30,200 bases of DNA from F1-20-MAGs119 sp040401695 (GTDB taxonomy: Bacteria; Actinomycetota; Acidimicrobiia; Acidimicrobiales; Ilumatobacteraceae), in NCBI GenBank assembly GCA_040401695.1, contig JBBANY010000025.1, positions 1 through 30,200 on the forward strand, written 5' to 3'. The notes below the pieces were generated by a model that saw nothing but the letters and a program-made list of their open reading frames with translations, was not told the origin of the DNA and searched no databases. Positions 24,041 to 30,200 of the stretch are shown in pieces. Both the position numbers and the translations under genes were made by a program. The number at the start of each line of letters is the position of its first letter. The stretch's first letter is position 1.

Positions 24041-25780
24041 ATGCGTACACGTCAGTTCCTCGCTCGCTATGCCACGGCATCGATGCTCGTCGTGGCAGGC
24101 ACCGCCGTCGTGGGCCTCGCTGGTTCGGGTGGTGCCGTCAACGCCGCCACCAATGGCACTGTCACGGGCAAGGTTTTTCTCGACAAAGACTCCGACGGTG
24201 CAATCGACACGGGCGAAGGCGGTGTCGCGTCGGTCGAGGTGAAGGCGTACGACTCGGCCGGCACGGCGGTCGGTACTGCAACAACCGGATCGGACGGTAC
24301 GTACTCGCTGACGGTGGCCAACTCTGCATCGACACAGGTGCGCATCGAATTCGCAACGCCCAACGGGTATCAGTCGTCGTTCGCCGGCACCGACAGCGGT
24401 ACCAGCATCCAGTTCGTCACCGTTCCCGCGACGGCGGTCGACTACGGCGTGCTCATCCCGGGTAACTATTGCGCCGACAACGTGGTCGACCCGATGGTCG
24501 CCACCAACTGCCAGAGTCCGGGTAAGGCAACGACCACATCGGCCAACAACAACGTCGCCGAGAACGCGGCGATCGCCTACACGACATGGACCGGTCGTGC
24601 GGACTTCACCAAGATCGTCGACAACCAAACGGTCGGTGCAACATGGGGCCTTGCCTCGCAGGCAAGTACCGGTTTGGTGTGGGCATCGGCGTTCTTGCGT
24701 CGTCATTCGGCGTTCGGTCCGAAGGGCATCGGCGGTCTCTACGTTTCGCACCCGCTGACCGGCCTGGTGACCAGCTTCGACCTGGCGCAGTACATGACAC
24801 TCAGCGCCGACAACACACAGTTCACCGACGCGGCGCGCGGGTTCCGTGACGATGTCAGTCTTTCACTCGATGCACAATCTTTTGCCGGAGTCGGCAAGGT
24901 GGGTATCGGTGACATCGAGTTCTCGGCCGACGGGGCACAGCTGTACGTGGTGAACCTCTACGAGCGCAAGCTCTACACGTTCCCGGTCGGGGGAACGGTC
25001 GCTGCGCCGACACTCGGCACGCCCACCAGCGTCGCCATCACTGATCCGGGTTGTGCGAATGCAAACGACGCGCGTCCATTCGGACTGAAGGTCGTATCGG
25101 ACGGCATTCTCGTGGGCGTCGTGTGCTCGAATGAGACAGCCAACGCTGCATCATTCTCGGGCACGCGTCGACCCGGACTCGGCTACATCAGGAAGATCTC
25201 GACGGCCGGTACGTGGTCGAGTGTGACCACGATCAACTTCGGTTACGACCGCGCAGGCGAAGAAGAAAGCTGCAAGATCGTGGCGGACCTGACCGACACA
25301 AACCAAAGCAAAGACAAGAAGTGTGAGGCTGCGCGCTGGAAAGCCTGGACCGACAGCTTCTCCGCGATCAAGACTCATGCCGCTGCCAATGGTCTCAGCG
25401 ACAAGGCGTTCTACTTCTCCCAACCCCTCATCATGGGCATCGACGTGCTTGCCGACGGCTCGATCATCGCCGGTATCTCGGATCGTTTGTCGCGCCAGCT
25501 CGGCAACCAGAACCTTGATCCAACCGACACGGGCGTCACGGCGAACAACCCGGGTGGAAGCCTTCGTTGGATTAGTGGAACCACGCGGGGCGACACCTTG
25601 TTGCTGTGCAACACGGGAACGCTTTCCACCCCGGTATTTGCACAGGAATCCGACGGAACCTGCGGTACGCGTACGTCCACCGGTACGGCACGCACATACT
25701 CGGGGCTCAATGCCGCCAGTTCCTATCGTGAGTTCTTCGACGACCGGGTAGACGAGTCGTATGCGCCTTCGAGCCACTAG
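24041..25780 (+). CDS. Secreted SdrD-B/beta-propeller-like protein, 5' half, cut by in-frame TAG
   Basis: I chose the ATG at 24041 (MRTRQFLARYATASMLVVAG) over the TTG at 24032. It gives a clean signal peptide: basic n-region, hydrophobic core MLVVAGTAVVGLAG, and likely cleavage near AVNA-AT. Residues from about 42 form an SdrD-B-like domain with the calcium-type motif DKDSDGAIDTGE. A large domain of about 430 residues follows, with blade-like strings such as VGIGDIEFSADGAQLYVVNLYERKLYTFPV, which resembles a beta-propeller. The frame stops at TAG 25778-25780 after DESYAPSSH, inside that domain. The same frame continues directly with ENSQGAVAVWPPSG and the rest of the domain. As it stands this would be a truncated secreted protein of about 579 residues lacking its C-terminal domains. 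Confidence 0.8.
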   Translation: MRTRQFLARYATASMLVVAGTAVVGLAGSGGAVNAATNGTVTGKVFLDKDSDGAIDTGEGGVASVEVKAYDSAGTAVGTATTGSDGTYSLTVANSASTQVRIEFATPNGYQSSFAGTDSGTSIQFVTVPATAVDYGVLIPGNYCADNVVDPMVATNCQSPGKATTTSANNNVAENAAIAYTTWTGRADFTKIVDNQTVGATWGLASQASTGLVWASAFLRRHSAFGPKGIGGLYVSHPLTGLVTSFDLAQYMTLSADNTQFTDAARGFRDDVSLSLDAQSFAGVGKVGIGDIEFSADGAQLYVVNLYERKLYTFPVGGTVAAPTLGTPTSVAITDPGCANANDARPFGLKVVSDGILVGVVCSNETANAASFSGTRRPGLGYIRKISTAGTWSSVTTINFGYDRAGEEESCKIVADLTDTNQSKDKKCEAARWKAWTDSFSAIKTHAAANGLSDKAFYFSQPLIMGIDVLADGSIIAGISDRLSRQLGNQNLDPTDTGVTANNPGGSLRWISGTTRGDTLLLCNTGTLSTPVFAQESDGTCGTRTSTGTARTYSGLNAASSYREFFDDRVDESYAPSSH

Positions 25781-27706
25781 GAAAACTCTCAAGGTGCGGT
25801 TGCGGTGTGGCCGCCTTCGGGAGCACAAGAAGTCCTCGTGACGGCAATGGACCCAGGTTGGCAGTTCTACCGGGGCGGCGTTCGCTGGTACAAGAGTTCG
25901 GACGGCACATTTTCGAAAAATGCCACGAACGTCTACCACACGGTCCTGCAGGGTTACGCCGAAGTCACAGGGGCTCGAATGCCCATTGCCGATCCAGGCA
26001 ACCAGTACTTTGGATCCAACTTCGGCAAATCATCAGGCATGGGTGACCTCGAAGTGTTGTGCAACATGGCGCCGGTGCAGATCGGCAACTGGGTGTGGAT
26101 CGACACCGACAAGGACGGAATCCAGGATCCGGGTGAAACGCCGGTGAAAGGCGTGACGGTGCGCGTCTATGACGCGACGGGAACGACCCTGTTGGGGACC
26201 GCGATCACCGATGAAAACGGCGAGTACTACTTCTCGTCGAACGTCACCGAGGCTGCGGCGGGTGACGGCAACAACGTGGGCGGTGGCATTGCCGCTGGTT
26301 CTGCCTACGTGATTCGTTTCGACAACCCGGCCGACTACGCCGCGGGCGGTCCGTTGTCCGGCTATTTGTTGACAACGAAGGACGCGACCGACACGGCGTC
26401 GGGCCTCGACGACTCGATCGACTCTGATGCAAGCACGGTGTCGGAATATCCGCAGATCACGACCTACAAGTTGCTGCCGGGCGTGAACGACCACACGTTC
26501 GACGTGGGGTTCTACGCAACCACCACCCCGGTAGGTATGGGTAACTACACGTGGGTCGATGCCGACAAGGACGGCTTGCAGGATGCGGACGAACAGCCCC
26601 TAGCGGGAGTAGTTGTGACGCTCTTCAATCCTGACGGTACGCCCGCGCTCGATCTCGCAGGCAAGGCCGCGACGGCGACGACCGATGCGAAGGGGTACTA
26701 CTTCATCGACAACCTCACGGCAGGTAGCTACTACGCGAAGTTCACGTTGCCGGCGAACTACACCTTCACGAAGAAGGGCGACGGAACGTCGGCACTCGAC
26801 TCGAACCCCGACACCGCGACGGGTATCACTCCGGTATTCACCATCGGTGCCTCGGCATCCGGTGACACCGTGGCCGACACCGATTCGGCGACATTGGCGC
26901 GGTTCGTGAATCCGACGATCGACGCAGGCGTGATCTTCAACGGTCCGAAGGTTTCGGTCGGTGACTACGTGTGGTGGGACCTCGACCGTGACGGCATCCA
27001 GGACAAGGGTGAGACACCGATTGCGGGCGTCACCTTGTCGATCACGAAGGCGGACGGTTCGCCCGTCACCGATGTGAACGGCAAAGCCATCACCACGACG
27101 ACGACCGATGCGAACGGCAAGTACAGCTTCGACAACCTGCCGCCAGGCCAGTACAAGGTGACCGTGGTTCCGCTCGCAGGTGCGACCGCCACCAAGGCCA
27201 CGGCGGGCAAGAACGTTGCGAAGGACTCGTCGACGGGTTCTGCCACGTCGCGCAACATGACCGCCGACGGCGATCGCGACCCGACACTCGACTTCGGCTT
27301 CTACAAGCCGAGCGTCTCATTGGGTAACCGCGTGTGGCGCGACACCAACGGCGACGGCATTCAAAGCAAGGCCGACAAGGGGCTTGGTGGTTTCAGACTG
27401 ACCCTGCGAACGATCGACGGTGATCCGGTGACCGACGTGTACGGCCGACCGGTCAAGCCATTGCGCACGAAGTCCGACGGCTCGTACCTGTTCAAGGATC
27501 TTCCGTCGGGTCAGTACCAGGTGGAGATCGCCTATCCGAAGGGTTACCTGCCGACCACCGAAGGACGCCCGGATCGCGGCCTCAACTCCTCGACGCTGTA
27601 CGCAAAGTCGAAGGTGTTGACGGCGGGTCAGTCGGACATCACGTTGGACTTCGGCGTGGTGTCACGCCCGGGCCAGACCTTCCAGTTGTTGCCGGCCACC
27701 CGATAG
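25781..27706 (+). CDS. SdrD-B-like domain protein, 3' half in the same frame after the TAG
   Basis: Immediately after the TAG the frame continues for about 641 residues without other damage. It first completes the propeller-like domain (GAVAVWPPSG, VTAMDP, YRGGVRWY, FGKSSGMGDLEVLCNMAP). Four SdrD-B-like domains follow, with motifs DTDKDGIQDPGE (from about 26099), DADKDGLQDADE, DLDRDGIQDKGE and DTNGDGIQSKAD, each with a GEYYF/GYYFIDNL/GKYSFDNLPPGQY-type strand. These domains bind calcium in Gram-positive adhesins and act as rigid stalks. A GTG at 25805 could start translation, but no signal peptide would follow, so independent expression would leave an extracellular-type protein in the cytoplasm. 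The end, LLPATR-stop, has no membrane helix. Best read as the distal part of one interrupted gene, 24041-27706. Confidence 0.78.
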   Translation, partial: ENSQGAVAVWPPSGAQEVLVTAMDPGWQFYRGGVRWYKSSDGTFSKNATNVYHTVLQGYAEVTGARMPIADPGNQYFGSNFGKSSGMGDLEVLCNMAPVQIGNWVWIDTDKDGIQDPGETPVKGVTVRVYDATGTTLLGTAITDENGEYYFSSNVTEAAAGDGNNVGGGIAAGSAYVIRFDNPADYAAGGPLSGYLLTTKDATDTASGLDDSIDSDASTVSEYPQITTYKLLPGVNDHTFDVGFYATTTPVGMGNYTWVDADKDGLQDADEQPLAGVVVTLFNPDGTPALDLAGKAATATTDAKGYYFIDNLTAGSYYAKFTLPANYTFTKKGDGTSALDSNPDTATGITPVFTIGASASGDTVADTDSATLARFVNPTIDAGVIFNGPKVSVGDYVWWDLDRDGIQDKGETPIAGVTLSITKADGSPVTDVNGKAITTTTTDANGKYSFDNLPPGQYKVTVVPLAGATATKATAGKNVAKDSSTGSATSRNMTADGDRDPTLDFGFYKPSVSLGNRVWRDTNGDGIQSKADKGLGGFRLTLRTIDGDPVTDVYGRPVKPLRTKSDGSYLFKDLPSGQYQVEIAYPKGYLPTTEGRPDRGLNSSTLYAKSKVLTAGQSDITLDFGVVSRPGQTFQLLPATR

Positions 27707-27711
27707 TTCGA

Positions 27712-27750
27712 AGTGGTGCACGTCGTCCGAAAGGGCGGCGTGCACCAACT
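27712..27750. terminator. Bidirectional hairpin between convergent genes
   Basis: GTGCACGTCGTCC (27716-27728), loop GAAA (27729-27732) and GGGCGGCGTGCAC (27733-27745) form a 13-bp stem with two G-U pairs in the plus-strand RNA. A further G-C pair (27715/27746) makes 14 bp, and AGT/ACT pairing past a bulged A extends it more. It fills the 42-bp gap between the stop of the SdrD-B-like gene and the stop of tetR on the other strand. No U tract follows on either strand, a form common in actinobacteria. The tetR stop codon (27749-27751) lies at its edge. Confidence 0.8.
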
Positions 27751-28354
27751 AGATCTTCGTCACTTTGTCTTTCAGGAACTGGTAGTACTCCTCGTCGTTG
27801 ACCGCATCGTCGCCGAGAAGGGTGTTGTAATACAGCAACTGATTGACGATGACGATGAAGAAGATCCGCTCGTCGTAGACCTGGCCCTCGGGGAGGCGGG
27901 CGACGGTGCTCGCCGACCATTCCTTCAGCAACTTGAACCGTGCCTGAGCAATGGTCTTGAGCCTTGCTTCGAGAGCCGGATTCGTCGCAGCGACGGCGAG
28001 AATCTGCAGCCGCAACTTCAGGTCGGGGTTCGTGTAGGCATCGCTCGGCTTTGGCGCAAGCGAGAGCAATTGATCGACCGTGAGCGGACCCGTCGCGGGG
28101 AGGGAACTTGCCAGCCGCTTCGCAGTGCGATCGAGGATCTCTTCATAGAGATCACCGAGCACCTGTGCAAGCAAGCCGTCACGGTCGCCGAAGTAGCGGT
28201 AGATGATCGAGACCGAATAGTGCGCGTTGGCCGCGACCTCGGCGACACGCAAGCCGAGAATTCCATGCTTTTCGACTTCGGCCCGCGCACTCTTCAGGAT
28301 CATCTCGCGCGGATCGCCGTGGGCCTCACGATCTGCGTTGCGTGGCCTGCCCAT
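27749..28354 (-). CDS. TetR/AcrR-family transcriptional regulator
   Basis: The product is 201 residues, a normal TetR length, if it starts at the ATG at 28354 (MGRPRNADREAHGDPREMIL). A longer reading to 28495 adds 47 residues with no family resemblance and overlaps the acyltransferase end, so I reject it. The N-terminal helix-turn-helix is clear at about residues 36-58 (LRVAEVAANAHYSVSIIYRYFGDRDGLL), with the typical YRYF recognition helix and K/RDGLL continuation. The C-terminal half is a variable ligand-binding, dimerising domain, so the effector cannot be named. It lies 88 bp downstream of the acyltransferase gene on the same strand and may regulate that cluster and itself. TAGTTT (28363-28368 on this strand) ends 8 bp before the ATG, and there is no clear Shine-Dalgarno sequence. 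Confidence 0.9.
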   Translation of the reverse strand: MGRPRNADREAHGDPREMILKSARAEVEKHGILGLRVAEVAANAHYSVSIIYRYFGDRDGLLAQVLGDLYEEILDRTAKRLASSLPATGPLTVDQLLSLAPKPSDAYTNPDLKLRLQILAVAATNPALEARLKTIAQARFKLLKEWSASTVARLPEGQVYDERIFFIVIVNQLLYYNTLLGDDAVNDEEYYQFLKDKVTKI

Positions 28355-28442
28355 GGCTCTGCAAACTAGACCGCCGTGCCAGATGCGCAGTGAGAAAATT
28401 ATTTCTTTTTGGTACCTGAACTCTTGTTCAGACGACGTCGCT
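28355..28442 (-). promoter_or_regulatory. tetR upstream region with 16-bp palindrome (candidate operator)
   Basis: This 88-bp gap contains the perfect inverted repeat CTGAAC-TCTT-GTTCAG (28416-28431), an adjacent CGACGTCG palindrome (28433-28440) and GGTACC (28411-28416). An AT-rich stretch (28395-28410) sits between the palindrome and tetR, and a TANNNT-type hexamer (TAGTTT on the minus strand, 28363-28368) is close to the start codon. TetR proteins commonly repress their own promoters through palindromes of this size. The same repeat could instead be a weak hairpin ending the acyltransferase transcript. Confidence 0.45.
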
Positions 28443-29480
28443 TCAGCCCAGATCGGGCCAGCGACGTTTCTGTCGGCGGCGTTGGCCTGCGGCACCGGTC
28501 TTGCGGTGCTCGTACAGCGCCCACTGCCTGCGCCAACCCGTGTAGTCGGGGCCGGTGAGTGGCGTTGCGTTGCCGTTTGCGGCGCGGCGACGTGCAGTCC
28601 AGAAGTCGGTTGATGATTCGTCGCCGAGCAGCGTGACGGCGCGTTCGATGCGGTCGTTGAATCGTCGTGTGTTCTCGTTTTCGTCGGGGAACAGCGGCGC
28701 GCCGAAGACGACTCGGGTGTGGCCGCGTTTCGGGCGCTTCATTCCCTTGCCGAAGATGGCACCGGTGCCGTCGATGAAAACGGGAACCACCGGTGCGCCT
28801 GTTTTCGAGCTGAGGTATGCCGCGCCGGCCTTGAACTCCTGGCCCCAACCGTCGGGCGAACGGCCGCCCTCGGGGTAGATGACAAGGCTCCAATCGCGTG
28901 CGAGGAGGCGGCGAAGCTCGTCGGAGGACTTGCGGCTCGTGGTTTCGCGGTCGATGGGGATCGCATTCAGCGCGATGGCGGCAATGGTGCCCTTGATGCG
29001 CTTGTCGAAGAAATAGTCGGCCGCCGCGGCGACGACGAGTCGGTCACGCCACGGCTTGGGTACCGCGGTGACCATGAGGGGAGTGTCGAGATGGGAATGG
29101 TGGTTCGGCGCAAAGATGACTCCGCCGATCGCATCGTTGTTTGCAAGGTCGCTGAGACGGTCGACGCCTTCGACTTTCGGTCGGGCGAGGAACTGCACCA
29201 TTGCGGTGACTGGTCCGGCGACGAGCAGTCGTCGAACGAACCGTGAACCCGGTCCACGAGCAAAGTCGGTGTCGAAGTCGGCGCCGAGCGTCGATTTCTT
29301 TGCAGGCACCTCGACACCGCGCGGCACGCTGGGGGCGCGGTAGGGAAAGCCCTTCGTGCGCCACATCTTCACCGGCTTGCGGGCGAGCGATTCGAAGCCT
29401 TCGGCAAGACCTGCGGCGCGTTGCAGTACGCGCCGCGATGCGGCGCTGCGCACGGTCTGCTTCGGGTAGTCGCGGGCCAT
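28443..29480 (-). CDS. PlsC-type 1-acylglycerol-3-phosphate acyltransferase family protein
   Basis: This 345-residue protein carries the acyltransferase blocks of the PlsC/LPLAT family. Block I is NHHSHLD (His127 and Asp132, the HX4D catalytic pair). Block II is around NAIPIDRET (Arg178), block III is PEGGRSPDG (residues 203-211) and block IV is VVPVFIDG (231-238). The family transfers acyl groups to lysophosphatidate or related acceptors at the inner face of the membrane; the exact acceptor is unknown. About 110 residues precede the catalytic core and a basic tail rich in Arg/Lys follows it, so it is longer than minimal PlsC. The ATG at 29480 is preceded by AGGA about 11 bp upstream. The LarA-like gene ends 13 bp before it, indicating an operon. 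The stop is TGA. Confidence 0.88.
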   Translation of the reverse strand: MARDYPKQTVRSAASRRVLQRAAGLAEGFESLARKPVKMWRTKGFPYRAPSVPRGVEVPAKKSTLGADFDTDFARGPGSRFVRRLLVAGPVTAMVQFLARPKVEGVDRLSDLANNDAIGGVIFAPNHHSHLDTPLMVTAVPKPWRDRLVVAAAADYFFDKRIKGTIAAIALNAIPIDRETTSRKSSDELRRLLARDWSLVIYPEGGRSPDGWGQEFKAGAAYLSSKTGAPVVPVFIDGTGAIFGKGMKRPKRGHTRVVFGAPLFPDENENTRRFNDRIERAVTLLGDESSTDFWTARRRAANGNATPLTGPDYTGWRRQWALYEHRKTGAAGQRRRQKRRWPDLG

Positions 29481-29493
29481 CGTTGATCGTTTC

Positions 29494-30200
29494 CTACTTC
29501 ACATCCGCGACCATGATCGGCGGGGTGTGAAGGTGAGTGATCGTGGGGCTGCGGCCAACGACGTCGCTGGCGATTTCCAGTGCGTCGTTCAGCGTCGAGG
29601 CCGGCGTGAAACCGAGACGACGAACCGTTGGCGCATCGCCGCCGACGATGATGACCTTGCCGCAGTGCTGCAGGCCATGGCTGCCCCAGTACCACATGTA
29701 GAAGGGATGCACGCCGTGGTAGGCGTAGCTCGTGCGGTAGAGGTGGCGGTACCAATCGTCTTCGGCGAACTGCTTTTCGAAGCGTGCTTCCAACTCGTGC
29801 GGCACGGTGGTTTCGGCGAGCACCTGTTCGAAGAAGTCGATGTAGCTGGGGTGGTGAACGGGGTGGAACTCGTTCGTCGTGGGGTGGGTCATGATGACGA
29901 CGCCACCTTCGCGAACGAGGGGTTTGCCGCGGTAGAGGTTGAAGAAGTAGCCGAGACCCGTGCACATGACGAGGATCGGGTTCATGATCGAGTTCACGTT
30001 GTAGGGACAGATGAACGGGATGCCCATCGTGAGGATGTCGGTTTGACCCTGCACCTCGACCAACTGTTGCTTCCACACGTTCTCGGTGGTCACCTTGTGA
30101 ACGGCTTCGACTTCGCCGCACTGAATGCTCGTCATGTTGTGCGGTGCTTCGATGCCGTGGAAGGTGTTGCGGGCCATGCGCGGGGGCGTGCGGTTGAGTC
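29494..30200 (-). CDS. Probable LarA-like (lactate racemase/DUF2088) protein, 5' partial
   Basis: The frame is open to the right edge: codons before the ATG at 30177 read LNRTPPR, so the gene very likely starts outside the window and the ATG is internal. The visible 235 residues include YNVNSIMNPILVMCTGLGYF, REGGVVIMTHPTTNEFHPVHHPSY, HGLQHCGKVIIVGGDAPTVRRLGF, a DALEIASDVVG helix and the ending THLHTPPIMVADVK. The VN..MNP.LV, then GGVVI, then late K.IIV...... LG...... AL..A arrangement resembles the C-terminal half of nickel-dependent lactate racemase LarA and the DUF2088 family. LarA catalytic residues in the N-terminal half are outside the window, so racemase activity cannot be judged. It probably leads the cluster LarA-like, PlsC, TetR. 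The stop is TAG. Confidence 0.6.
   Translation of the reverse strand, partial: LNRTPPRMARNTFHGIEAPHNMTSIQCGEVEAVHKVTTENVWKQQLVEVQGQTDILTMGIPFICPYNVNSIMNPILVMCTGLGYFFNLYRGKPLVREGGVVIMTHPTTNEFHPVHHPSYIDFFEQVLAETTVPHELEARFEKQFAEDDWYRHLYRTSYAYHGVHPFYMWYWGSHGLQHCGKVIIVGGDAPTVRRLGFTPASTLNDALEIASDVVGRSPTITHLHTPPIMVADVK

Noticed and set aside
25805..27706. Independent gene starting at GTG 25805
   Set aside because: It starts in the middle of a continuous domain and lacks a signal peptide despite encoding extracellular SdrD-B-like domains. It is better read as the distal half of the interrupted gene, although a separate translation start cannot be excluded.
28355..28495. N-terminal 47-residue extension of TetR to the ATG at 28495
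   Set aside because: It overlaps the acyltransferase 3' end, covers the AT-rich intergenic stretch and adds no family-like sequence. MGRPR is the usual TetR beginning.
28443..29480. Alternative plus-strand frames over the acyltransferase (for example 28719-29246)
   Set aside because: They have no domain content, whereas the minus-strand frame has all four acyltransferase motifs.

Overview
The window is GC-rich (by eye about two thirds G+C) and dominated by genes for secreted or surface proteins of a high-GC Gram-positive style. The codon use, a GRPR-type TetR regulator, U-tract-less hairpins, possible leaderless starts and very large Fn3/SdrD-B surface proteins suggest an actinobacterium, perhaps of the Acidimicrobiia. 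That placement is inference, because no rRNA, tRNA or housekeeping marker is present.

Positions 2-23926 (+) are a single uninterrupted reading frame that enters from the left edge. Its in-window part is about 7,974 codons. It encodes a giant cell-surface protein with about 74 complete fibronectin type III (Fn3) domains plus one partial, one embedded laminin-G-like domain (8567-9307), a Pro-rich linker, a terminal beta-sandwich-like domain, an acidic Ser/Thr/Asp/Gly stalk, one C-terminal transmembrane helix and a short basic cytoplasmic tail. The array records its own history: a four-domain block (19850-20992) is followed directly by a diverged copy of the same length (20993-22135), and a subset of domains carry paired-cysteine hairpins.

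Positions 24041-27706 (+) hold a second exported protein: signal peptide, SdrD-B-like domain, beta-propeller-like domain, then four more SdrD-B-like calcium-motif domains. An in-frame TAG at 25778-25780 cuts it inside the propeller-like domain, and both halves read on in the same frame. This looks like a recent nonsense mutation, a recoding event or a sequence error.

A 14-bp GAAA-loop hairpin (27715-27746) separates this gene from a convergent minus-strand cluster: a TetR-family regulator (27749-28354), a PlsC-type acyltransferase (28443-29480) and the 3' part of a probable LarA-like (DUF2088) protein (29494 to the right edge). The acyltransferase and LarA-like genes are 13 bp apart and probably co-transcribed. 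A 16-bp palindrome in the 88-bp gap before tetR is a candidate operator.

I see no tRNA, rRNA, CRISPR array, insertion sequence or integrase. Gene-free stretches are all short (13-114 bp).
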